This document shows positions 23,533-30,429 of a DNA stretch of 42,573 nt, in pieces. The position numbers and the translations under genes are program-made. The stretch is from Lentzea aerocolonigenes (GTDB lineage Bacteria; Actinomycetota; Actinomycetes; Mycobacteriales; Pseudonocardiaceae): the NCBI RefSeq assembly GCF_000955955.1, contig NZ_JYJG01000202.1, positions 1 through 42,573 of the forward strand, in the 5' to 3' direction. Within the stretch, counting starts at the first letter, position 1, and each line of letters starts with the position of its first letter. The notes under the pieces were generated by a model. The model searched no databases, was not told where the DNA came from, and saw only the letters and a list, made by a program, of their open reading frames with translations.

Positions 23533-24153
23533 ATGACCCGAGTGGTTCTCGTGGAGGACCACGACATGGTCGCCGAAGCGATCGGCCTGGCCCTGGAGCG
23601 CGCCGGGATCGAGGTGATCGCCCGCGCGACCACGGTCGCGACCGCGCTCGCGGACAGTCGCCGCGGCACGCCCGACGTCGTCCTCCTCGACCGCAGACTG
23701 CCCGACGGCGACGGCACGGCGCTGATCCCCGAGCTGGTGAAGGGCGGCGCGAAGGTGCTGGTGCTGACCGGCGAGGCCACCGCGTCGGTCGCCGCCCGCG
23801 TCGCCGAGGCAGGCGGATCCGGGCTGATCCTCAAGTCCGCGCGGCTGGACGAGCTGGTCGACGCGGTCCGCAAGGTCGCGGACGGCGAGGTGGTGTTCGA
23901 CCCGAAGCTGCTGGCGGGCGTGTTCGACCGGCTGACCGGCAGGGTCAGGGTCGCCGGGGCGACGCTCACCGCGCGTGAGCAGGAGACGTTGCTGCTGCTC
24001 GCGGACGGCGCGGGCACCGACCAGATCTCCACCAGGCTCGGCGTGGCCCGCAACACCGCGCGCAACCACGTCCAGCGCGTGCTCGACAAGCTCGGCGCCC
24101 GGTCGCAGCTGGAAGCGGTGACCATCGCCCGCCGCGAGGGCCTGCTCGACTGA
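23533..24153 (+). CDS. NarL/LuxR-type response regulator
   Basis: A 206-residue two-component regulator. The receiver (1-118) has the acidic pocket Glu8/Asp9, the phosphoacceptor Asp53 in VVLLDRRLPDG and the Lys in LILKSA. The C-terminal GerE/LuxR helix-turn-helix is LTAREQETLLLLADG with NTARNHVQRVLDKLG. It is the first of five signalling genes on this strand (to 26487), although its kinase is separated from it by a HATPase gene. The nearby PAS kinase at 24612 is the obvious candidate partner. Confidence 0.9.
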   Translation: MTRVVLVEDHDMVAEAIGLALERAGIEVIARATTVATALADSRRGTPDVVLLDRRLPDGDGTALIPELVKGGAKVLVLTGEATASVAARVAEAGGSGLILKSARLDELVDAVRKVADGEVVFDPKLLAGVFDRLTGRVRVAGATLTAREQETLLLLADGAGTDQISTRLGVARNTARNHVQRVLDKLGARSQLEAVTIARREGLLD

Positions 24154-24223
24154 TGCAGCTGCACTAGACGAGCTGGTGGTCCTGCGTCTGCACTCGGCGC
24201 GATCACGGGTGCACTGTGCTTTG

Positions 24224-24595
24224 GTGACCACGAGCTCGCTTTCCGAAGCGGTGTTCTCCTTGCCGGAGGAGGACCATCGCGGCGGTGTCGCGCTGGCTCG
24301 TGCGTTCGCTCGCCGCACCGCGATGAACTTCGGCTTCCGCGGCAACCACGACGACGTCGTGCTGGTCGTCAACGAGCTCACCACCAACGCCGTCTGCCAC
24401 GGCGGCGGCCAGCCTTTCGTGCGGATCGTCGGTGGTGAGAACCGCGTGCTGGTCGAGGTCACGGACGACGAGGCAGCGCATCCCGAGCTGAGGTCCGGTG
24501 GCTGGGGGCTGCAGCTCGTCGCCCGGCTCGCCGAGGCGTGGGGTGTGACAGAACGTGCAGGTCAGAAGGTCGTCTGGTGTGAGTTGACGGCCTGA
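24224..24595 (+). CDS. HATPase (RsbW-like anti-sigma/kinase) protein
   Basis: About 123 residues with the GHKL ATPase motifs of RsbW-type serine kinases: the N-box VVLVVNELTTNAVCHGG and the G1/G2 region LRSGGWGLQLVARLA. Such proteins bind and phosphorylate STAS antagonists or hold sigma factors inactive. A STAS gene lies nearby at 26104. The start is uncertain: GTG at 24224 gives a family-like length, but GTG at 24209 or 24176 also fit. There is no cognate sigma-B-type factor in the window. Confidence 0.85.
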   Translation: MTTSSLSEAVFSLPEEDHRGGVALARAFARRTAMNFGFRGNHDDVVLVVNELTTNAVCHGGGQPFVRIVGGENRVLVEVTDDEAAHPELRSGGWGLQLVARLAEAWGVTERAGQKVVWCELTA

Positions 24596-24611
24596 CCACC
24601 ATGATGAGGCC

Positions 24612-25634
24612 GTGCAACCGGACTGGCAGGACAGCGATCTCTTCCGCCTGCTCGTGCTCGGCGTGCGCGACTACGGCATCTTCATGCTCGACCCCGGCGG
24701 GCACATCGTGAGCTGGAACGCCGGTGCCGAGCGGATCAAGGGATGGGCCGCCGAGGAGATCATCGGACGGCACTTCTCCACGTTCTACCCGCCGGAGGAC
24801 GTCCGCGCGGGCAAGCCGGAATGGGAGCTGCGGGTCGCGAAGGCAGAGGGCGCGCTCGAGGACGAGGGCTGGCGGGTCCGCAAGGACGGCACGAGGTTCT
24901 GGGCGAACGTGATCATCACGGCCCTCTACGACGACACCGGCGAGCTGCGCGGGTTCGGCAAGGTCACCCGGGACATGACCGAACGGCGGCGGGCGGAACA
25001 ACAGCTCACGGACCGGCGCCGGCTGCTCGCCCACCTCGTCGAGGCTCAGGAAAAGGAACGGCAGCGCATCGCGTGGGACGTCCACGACGACACGATCCAG
25101 GCCATGGTCGCGGTCGACATGCGGTTGCAGCTGCTCGCCCGCAAGCTCCCGGACGAGCACCGCGACACCGTGGACCAGCTCGACGGCGCGGTCCGGTCCG
25201 CCATCAGCAGGCTGCGCAACCTGGTGTTCCGCGTCCGGCCGCCAGGGATCGAGCGGCAGGGGCTGCGGGACTCGCTGGCGGCTTACCTCGGCGACACCGC
25301 CATGCCGGCCGACATCGAGTACTCGCTCGAGCGGGAACCCGGCGACGACGCGGCCATCACGATCTTCCGCATCTGCCAGGAGGCGTTGACCAACGTCCGC
25401 AAGCACGCGCGGGCCTCGTCCGTGGTGATCTCTTTGTCCACTGTGGACCGAGGATTTCTGGTGCGGGTGGTCGACGACGGCGCCGGAATCCCCGATCTCG
25501 ACCCGAACGCCGGGCACTTCGGCCTGATCGAGATGCGGGAACGCGCGGAGGCCGGGGGTGGTTGGTGCACGGTGAGCGCTGCGGAGAGCGGTGGCACGGT
25601 GGTGGAGTTCTGGCTCCCGGACGTGAGGCCTTGA
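24612..25634 (+). CDS. PAS-domain histidine kinase
   Basis: A 340-residue soluble sensor kinase. The PAS/PAC domain spans about 8-130 (GIFMLDPGGHIVSWNAGAER; RFWANVIITALYDDTG). The HisKA_3 dimerisation helix carries the phosphate-accepting His in AWDVHDDTIQ. The HATPase domain has CQEALTNVRKHARAS and VDDGAGIP. There are no membrane helices, so it senses an internal signal, possibly redox or light through the PAS fold. A GTG start at 24612 is used. Its stop overlaps the start of a receiver-only protein (TGATG), which is the coupled partner. Confidence 0.92.
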   Translation: MQPDWQDSDLFRLLVLGVRDYGIFMLDPGGHIVSWNAGAERIKGWAAEEIIGRHFSTFYPPEDVRAGKPEWELRVAKAEGALEDEGWRVRKDGTRFWANVIITALYDDTGELRGFGKVTRDMTERRRAEQQLTDRRRLLAHLVEAQEKERQRIAWDVHDDTIQAMVAVDMRLQLLARKLPDEHRDTVDQLDGAVRSAISRLRNLVFRVRPPGIERQGLRDSLAAYLGDTAMPADIEYSLEREPGDDAAITIFRICQEALTNVRKHARASSVVISLSTVDRGFLVRVVDDGAGIPDLDPNAGHFGLIEMRERAEAGGGWCTVSAAESGGTVVEFWLPDVRP

Positions 25635-25999
25635 TGGTGAGAGTGCTGATCGCCGACGACGATCCCCTGATCAGGGACGTGCTGCGGGACGTGCTCGACG
25701 AGGAGCCGGACCTGGAGGTCGTCGCCGTCGCGTCGGACGCCCGCGAGGCCGTTGAACTGGCCGAACTGCACTCGCCGTCGGTCGTCGTGCTGGACGTGCG
25801 GATGGGTCACGGCGGTGGTGCGCGCGCGGCGACGGAGATCCTGCAACGGGCTCCCGGCACGCGCATCGTCGCGTTCTCCGCCTACACCGACGTGGGGGCC
25901 GTGGACGAGATGCGCCGCGCCGGGGTGACGGAGTACCTGGCCAAGGGCGTGCGCAACACCGAGCTGGTCGACGTCGTCCGGCGGCTGGGCGAGCAATAG
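25634..25999 (+). CDS. Receiver-only response regulator
   Basis: A 121-residue protein consisting only of a CheY-like receiver. It has the acidic residues Asp8-10, the phosphoacceptor Asp54 in VVVLDVRMG, and the Lys in YLAKG near residue 105. It lacks any DNA-binding or output domain, so it must act by protein contact, as a phosphate sink, or as an intermediate to another regulator such as the NarL protein at 23533. The start overlaps the kinase stop by one base, so the two are coupled. Confidence 0.88.
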   Translation: MVRVLIADDDPLIRDVLRDVLDEEPDLEVVAVASDAREAVELAELHSPSVVVLDVRMGHGGGARAATEILQRAPGTRIVAFSAYTDVGAVDEMRRAGVTEYLAKGVRNTELVDVVRRLGEQ

Positions 26000-26103
26000 G
26001 TTGTGATGTGGGAGCATCGGCCGTAACGTCGAGAAGGTAGCCGGGTTCAGCAGCGTGCTCGGAGTCCGGGTTTCGCGCGCTTTCGGCCACCGGGGGTGTG
26101 CTG

Positions 26104-26487
26104 GTGAAAGAAGATCAGTTGAAGGAATCGCCGCTGCTCACGGTGAGAGCCACCGAGGTCGCCGGAGTGGTGGTCGTGGCAGTCGAAGGCGAGATCGACG
26201 TCGACACCGCCGACGTCGTGCTGGACGCGCTGCGGCTCGGCTTCTCCTCGGGTGGCCCCGCGCTGGTCGCGGATCTCACTCTGGTCAGCTTCTTCGGTTC
26301 GACCGGCATCTCCACCTTGATCACGGCCCACGAGGATGCCGAAGAGCAGGGCATCGGATTCCACGTCGTGGCACCACAGCGCGCGGTGCGGAGACCGTTG
26401 CAGGTCACGGGAGTCGCCGACGTCCTGTCGCTGCACGACTCCGTCGACGAGGCGTTGTCCGCGCTGAAACCGGTGCCCAGCGAGTAG
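26104..26487 (+). CDS. STAS domain anti-sigma factor antagonist
   Basis: A 127-residue STAS protein with strands VVVVAVEGEIDVDTA and the phosphorylation loop LVSFFGSTGIST, where the Ser before TG is the expected target (the usual DSSG is GSTG here). Phosphorylation by an RsbW-like kinase would switch it off. The GTG at 26104 was chosen because GGGGG sits 7 bp before it. It is 104 bp after the receiver gene, and the terminator at 26468 overlaps its last codons. Confidence 0.87.
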   Translation: MKEDQLKESPLLTVRATEVAGVVVVAVEGEIDVDTADVVLDALRLGFSSGGPALVADLTLVSFFGSTGISTLITAHEDAEEQGIGFHVVAPQRAVRRPLQVTGVADVLSLHDSVDEALSALKPVPSE

Positions 26488-26498
26488 GCACCGGTTTT
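26468..26498. terminator. Rho-independent terminator
   Basis: AACCGGTGCC (26468-26477) and GGCACCGGTT (26487-26496) form a perfect 10-bp stem with a 9-base loop, followed by TTTTCC. The STAS stop codon lies in its loop/right arm. It ends the signalling block and probably also serves the convergent glycosyltransferase gene. Confidence 0.88.
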
Positions 26499-26509
26499 CC
26501 ACGCTGGGT

Positions 26510-27679
26510 TCAGCCGGCGAGCTCTACCAGTTTCGGCACGACCTCGTCCGGGTGCGGCATTTCCGCGATCTCCGCGGCGATCTTCGCGACTGCGACGCGC
26601 ACGTCGTTGTCCTGCAACAGTTTGCGGGCCAGTTCGTACGTGGCGTCCGGGGTGAACTGCTCGCCGGTGAGTTGTGCGCCGAGCCTCGCGTTCTCGACGA
26701 TCTCCGCGTTGCGGAACTGGTCGGCGCCCTGCGGCAGCACGAGCTGGGGCACGCCGTGCGCCATCGCGGCCACCGTGGTGCCCGCGCCGCCGTGGTGCAC
26801 GGCGAGATCTGCGTGCGCGAGCAGATCCGCCTGAGGCACCCACGGCAGGACGTGCACGTTGGCCGGTACGTCCTCGACCATCGACGCCTCGACCAGTGGC
26901 CCGGTGGCGACCAGCACTTCCGCGTCCAAATGCGACAGGCCGGCGATCGCGGTCCTGATGAGCTCGATTCCGGCGAATGCCGTGCCGAACGTCAGGTACA
27001 CGAGTGGCCTGCGGTGTTCACTCACCCAATCGGGTAATTCTCCGGGCTCCGCGAACGGGATCGGCCGCAGTGGAATCCGCTGCACGTCCGAGAGAAAGCC
27101 CAGGTCCTGCAAGGATGGCGGAAAGACGTCGAGATAGGGCGATCCGAGTCCGTAATGATGCCCATCCGGCAAAGCGATGCCGAGTTCGTTCAAGTATTCC
27201 CGCAGTCGCTCGCGCATGGCCTCCGGGACGAGCGTTTCGTCCATTCTGCCGAACCCGTGGCAGACGACCGGAATTCCCGCCTGCATCGCCGCGATGCCGG
27301 CGCCGGGGTTGATGATCTCGAAAACGACCAGGTCAGGCTTCTCCCGCTCCAGCACGGGAGCCAGGTCCTGGGCGTACTTGCGCGGCAGCAGTGAGCCGAA
27401 CGCGTCGACCGCGGTCTGCCTCAGCATCGTCCGCTCGAACTCCGCCGTACCGTGCTTCGAGTTCGCCTGCTTGAACGCCTGCCAGATGCTCATACCCGCT
27501 TCGACGGCGGTGAAACCCAGCTTTCGCGCCAATCCCAGAAACTCCTGGTCGACGGCGTAGAGAACCTCGTGTCCCTGCTCGCGGGCGGCGGTCGCGAGCG
27601 GGAGTAATGGGTACATGTGTCCGTGCGAGCCTAAGCTCGAGAAGAGAATGCGCACTGATCCACGATAGGTGCTTTTCAT
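26510..27679 (-). CDS. MGT/UDP-glycosyltransferase family (copy 2)
   Basis: A 389-residue GT-B glycosyltransferase. The N-terminal acceptor domain begins VRILFSSLGSHGHMYPLLPLA, and the C-terminal donor domain has VLPWVPQADLLAHADLAVHHGG and GVPQLVLPQGADQ, the nucleotide-sugar box of macrolide-type glycosyltransferases. Such enzymes attach sugars to macrolides and other aglycones, in biosynthesis or in inactivating foreign antibiotics. The ATG at 27679 overlaps the stop of the upstream paralogue (ATGA); an internal GTG at 27655 is the alternative. No polyketide genes are near, which favours a detoxifying role, though this is inference. Confidence 0.9.
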   Translation of the reverse strand: MKSTYRGSVRILFSSLGSHGHMYPLLPLATAAREQGHEVLYAVDQEFLGLARKLGFTAVEAGMSIWQAFKQANSKHGTAEFERTMLRQTAVDAFGSLLPRKYAQDLAPVLEREKPDLVVFEIINPGAGIAAMQAGIPVVCHGFGRMDETLVPEAMRERLREYLNELGIALPDGHHYGLGSPYLDVFPPSLQDLGFLSDVQRIPLRPIPFAEPGELPDWVSEHRRPLVYLTFGTAFAGIELIRTAIAGLSHLDAEVLVATGPLVEASMVEDVPANVHVLPWVPQADLLAHADLAVHHGGAGTTVAAMAHGVPQLVLPQGADQFRNAEIVENARLGAQLTGEQFTPDATYELARKLLQDNDVRVAVAKIAAEIAEMPHPDEVVPKLVELAG

Positions 27680-28755
27680 TTCCTCGGGGTGAGGTCTTCC
27701 CACACCGCCGCGATCTCCGACGGTGCGGGCATCGCGGCGATCTCGTCCCGGACCTCCGATGCGGCCCGCTGCAACTTGGCGTCCTCGATGAGCTGGGTGA
27801 GCAGCTCCGGCGTGACCGCCCTGGGCTGTGCGCTGAGCCCCGCCCGACGGGTGGTGATCGCGCTCGCGTGCACCGTGCGGTCGCCAGGCCCCGGCTCGAC
27901 CAGCTGCGGCACACCGGCCGCGAGCGCGCTGAGCAGCGTGCCCGCGCCGCCGTGGTGCACGATGCCGTCGCAGAACGGCAGCACCCGCGGGATCGGCACC
28001 CACCCGACCGTTTTCACGTTGTCCGGCAAGCCTTCCAGGCGTTCCGGCCGGACGAGCACGAACTCGGCGTCGACGTGCTCGGCCGCCTTGGTCACCGCCG
28101 CCATCATCCGGCCAGAGCCAGGTCCGGGCGCCGTGCTGCGGCTGACCAGGATGCGCGGCTTGCCGGAGGGTTCGGCGAGCCACCGCGGGACGTCACCGTC
28201 GCCGCTGTAGGCGACGAACCTCATCCGGTCCCCGCCGGGGAACGTGGCCAGGCTCGGCGGCGCGGTGCGCAGAACCGTTGCGGGAGAACGCACTTCGGCC
28301 TTCATCCGGGCGCCGACCGCCTTGGTGAGCTCCAGGCCGTCGAACAGCGACACGTCGTGGACGATCGAGGGCACGTCCAGCGCTGATCCGGCGGCCGCGA
28401 GCGGTTCGTGCACCACGACGTCCGGCTTCCAGCCGCGGGCAAACGCTTGCAGCGGCTTGGTCATGGCGTCGCCGACCGTGCCGAAGAGCCGTGACACGAA
28501 GTCCAGCCTGCCGCTGCCCCGCATTTCCCTCTTGGCCACCAAGGGATGCGTCACCATGATGCGCAACGCGATCGGTCCGAAGCGGACGTTCGCCGGGACG
28601 ACGTCCTCGACGTGCAGACCGGAGTCGCGAACCCGCAGAGCCTCACCGCCGGTCGCGACCACGACCTCGTGGCCGGCGTCGCGCAACGCCAATGCCAGCG
28701 GCATCAACGGAAACACGTGACCGAGCAGAGGTGCGGCAACCACGAGAACACGCAT
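27676..28755 (-). CDS. MGT/UDP-glycosyltransferase family (copy 1)
   Basis: A 359-residue GT-B glycosyltransferase paralogous to the next gene. The N-terminus MRVLVVAAPLLGHVFPLMPLA is the family opening; VGWVPIPRVLPFCDGIVHHGGAGT and GVPQLVEPGPGDR form the donor-sugar site. It is about 30 residues shorter than its partner, mostly in the acceptor region, so the acceptor probably differs. The TetR gene lies 18 bp upstream on the same strand, so the three genes form one operon under probable TetR control. Confidence 0.9.
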   Translation of the reverse strand: MRVLVVAAPLLGHVFPLMPLALALRDAGHEVVVATGGEALRVRDSGLHVEDVVPANVRFGPIALRIMVTHPLVAKREMRGSGRLDFVSRLFGTVGDAMTKPLQAFARGWKPDVVVHEPLAAAGSALDVPSIVHDVSLFDGLELTKAVGARMKAEVRSPATVLRTAPPSLATFPGGDRMRFVAYSGDGDVPRWLAEPSGKPRILVSRSTAPGPGSGRMMAAVTKAAEHVDAEFVLVRPERLEGLPDNVKTVGWVPIPRVLPFCDGIVHHGGAGTLLSALAAGVPQLVEPGPGDRTVHASAITTRRAGLSAQPRAVTPELLTQLIEDAKLQRAASEVRDEIAAMPAPSEIAAVWEDLTPRK

Positions 28756-28773
28756 ACCGCCAGGCTAACCCCG

Positions 28774-29295
28774 TCAGGGCTCGACCAGCCGTCGAACGGC
28801 GTCCTCCACGGTCTGCCGCCGCACCACGTGGTCCGAGCTGTCCGCCGGAGCGTTCGACCACATCGACGCGATCGCCAGCACCAGCACCAGCACCTGCTCG
28901 GCCGAGAACCGCCGCGACACCAGTCCTCGGTCCTGCGCCTGCCGGATGGCGTCGATCTCGGCGGACCGGCTGATTCGTCCCGGCCGCTCCAGCCGGTGCC
29001 AGGTCGCGAGCCGGGCGAACTCCGGGTGTTCGTGCTGCCGGTCGTACAACCTGGCCGCGTACCCGGCCAGGTCAGCAGCGTCGAACTGCACGAACGCCGC
29101 GTCCACGACCTCGGACTGCACCGCGTCGAACAGCTCTTCCTTGCCGCCGTAGTAGGTGTAGGCGAGGCCGGCGGAGCACCCGGCGATGCGGGCGATGCGT
29201 TCCATCCGCGCGCCACCGATTCCGTAGGCCGCGAACTCGACGAACGCGGCGTCCAGCAAGCGGCGGCGGGTCTGTTCCCGGTCGCGGCTGCGCAT
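28774..29295 (-). CDS. TetR family transcriptional regulator
   Basis: A 173-residue TetR repressor. The DNA-binding helices are at the N-terminus (RRRLLDAAFVEFAAYGIGGARMERIARIAGCSAGLAYTYYGGKEEL region, shown only in outline). The ligand-binding C-terminal part is typical of the TetR fold. It is first in an operon with two glycosyltransferases and probably represses it until a ligand, perhaps the glycosylated compound, is present. No clear operator was found in the 73 bp upstream. Confidence 0.9.
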   Translation of the reverse strand: MRSRDREQTRRRLLDAAFVEFAAYGIGGARMERIARIAGCSAGLAYTYYGGKEELFDAVQSEVVDAAFVQFDAADLAGYAARLYDRQHEHPEFARLATWHRLERPGRISRSAEIDAIRQAQDRGLVSRRFSAEQVLVLVLAIASMWSNAPADSSDHVVRRQTVEDAVRRLVEP

Positions 29296-29315
29296 GCGAA
29301 TCAGGCTATGACGAA

Positions 29316-29343
29316 GGGCCGCACTCCCTGAAGAGTGCGGCCC
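29316..29343. terminator. Stem-loop terminator after the C39-like gene
   Basis: GGGCCGCACTC (29316-29326) and GAGTGCGGCCC (29333-29343) pair perfectly over 11 bp with a 6-base loop. It lies 26 bp past the stop of the minus-strand peptidase gene and before the TetR gene. The T tract is weak, as is common in high-GC actinomycetes. Confidence 0.8.
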
Positions 29344-29368
29344 GAGTACCGGAACAGCTTCGCTTGAA

Positions 29369-30292
29369 CTACTTCGCCATGTCGAACCAGTTGAAGCCCT
29401 CGACCATCTGCCGCGTGGTGTCGCTGAGGTAGCGCGGGCCGGTGAGCTCCCAGCGGTCGACCCACGTGTAGGTGCCCGGCTCCTGCGACTCGTCCTCGGC
29501 GGTGTTCTTGTCGTCCGAGGCCGGCGAGTACTGCAGGAAGTGGCGCTTGGTCAGGGTGACGTCGAGCGCCTCGTAGGCGGACTGGGTGTTCAGGTAGTCG
29601 CCGTCGCCGTGGTCACCCGCGCGGCCGGGGTCGGCCAGCTTCAGCTTGATGGTGTTGCCGCCGAAGGAACCGGTGGCGGACACGACCGTGACGATGTGGC
29701 CGCCGGTGCGCTGCAGGGTGTCGCTCAGCGGACCGTTCTTGTAGCGGCCGTACACGAGCTGCAGCGGGCCCTCGTTCAGCTTGCGGGCGACGTCGCCCGC
29801 GAAGTCCGTGCTGTCGAGCGTGCTGACGACGCCACGGGAGGTCTGCCAGCCGGCGTCACGGGCGAGCTTGGTGGCGGAGTCCCACGCGGTGCGCAGGTTC
29901 GTCAGGTTGGTGGAGCCGTTGTACTTCGCGTCAGCGCCGATCCGGTAGATCGAGCCGGTGACGAGGTCGTAGTCGGAGGCCTTCATGGGGTCGATCCACC
30001 CGACCTTCGTGGGCCCCCAGCCGACCGGCGCGCCCTTCACGTGCCCCCAGTAGTGCAGGACGTTGTACAACGACGCCGGGCCGCAGTAGGCGTTGCCGTT
30101 GTTGTCGAGGTCGGTGCGGAACTGGTCCACATCGCTCACGCCGCACTTGCGGACGGTGAAGTCCGGACCGGTGAGGTCGGAGGCGGTCACGCACGGCGCC
30201 GGGGTGCCGATGATGTCGGCGGAGGCCATCGGAGCGAACGCGGTGGCGAGGGTGGCGGTGGCAGCGGCGGCGATCAGAGCGTTGCGGATCAT
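29369..30292 (-). CDS. Secreted C39/papain-like cysteine peptidase domain protein
   Basis: A 307-residue exported protein. Residues 1-25 are a signal peptide ending in MASA. The mature part looks like a papain-like (C39 or transglutaminase-related) fold: a nucleophile-type Cys70 in NAYCGPASLYNVLHYWG, a His199 in TGGHIVTVVSA, and a DPG acid region in KLADPGRAGD. Substrate unknown; activity is likely but not proven. It stands alone between a terminator and the LuxR gene. Two inverted repeats, at 30307-30332 and 30360-30376, lie upstream and could control it. Confidence 0.82.
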   Translation of the reverse strand: MIRNALIAAAATATLATAFAPMASADIIGTPAPCVTASDLTGPDFTVRKCGVSDVDQFRTDLDNNGNAYCGPASLYNVLHYWGHVKGAPVGWGPTKVGWIDPMKASDYDLVTGSIYRIGADAKYNGSTNLTNLRTAWDSATKLARDAGWQTSRGVVSTLDSTDFAGDVARKLNEGPLQLVYGRYKNGPLSDTLQRTGGHIVTVVSATGSFGGNTIKLKLADPGRAGDHGDGDYLNTQSAYEALDVTLTKRHFLQYSPASDDKNTAEDESQEPGTYTWVDRWELTGPRYLSDTTRQMVEGFNWFDMAK

Positions 30293-30306
30293 TTCGGTGT
30301 CCCCTT

Positions 30307-30332
30307 CTTGTGTTCCCCTGTGGTGACACAAG
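30307..30332. promoter_or_regulatory. Inverted repeat upstream of the C39-like gene
   Basis: CTTGTGT (30307-30313) and ACACAAG (30326-30332) are perfect arms separated by 12 bp, about 15 bp before the start of the secreted peptidase gene. It could be an operator or, as RNA, a hairpin in the 5' leader close to the ribosome site. Confidence 0.5.
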
Positions 30333-30359
30333 ATTCGCCGAGGTGAACCCCCAAAGGCA

Positions 30360-30376
30360 TGAGGGACGATCCCTCA
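30360..30376. promoter_or_regulatory. 17-bp palindrome upstream of the C39-like gene
   Basis: TGAGGGA-CGA-TCCCTCA is a perfect 7-bp inverted repeat with a 3-base centre, about 68 bp before the peptidase start and 54 bp from the end of the LuxR gene. The short spacer is typical of a repressor or activator dimer site. No regulator can be assigned from sequence. Confidence 0.55.
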
Positions 30377-30429
30377 ACGTTCCGCCGCGAAAGATGGGTG
30401 TATCAGGGCCACCCCCACGCCGCTCCGTA

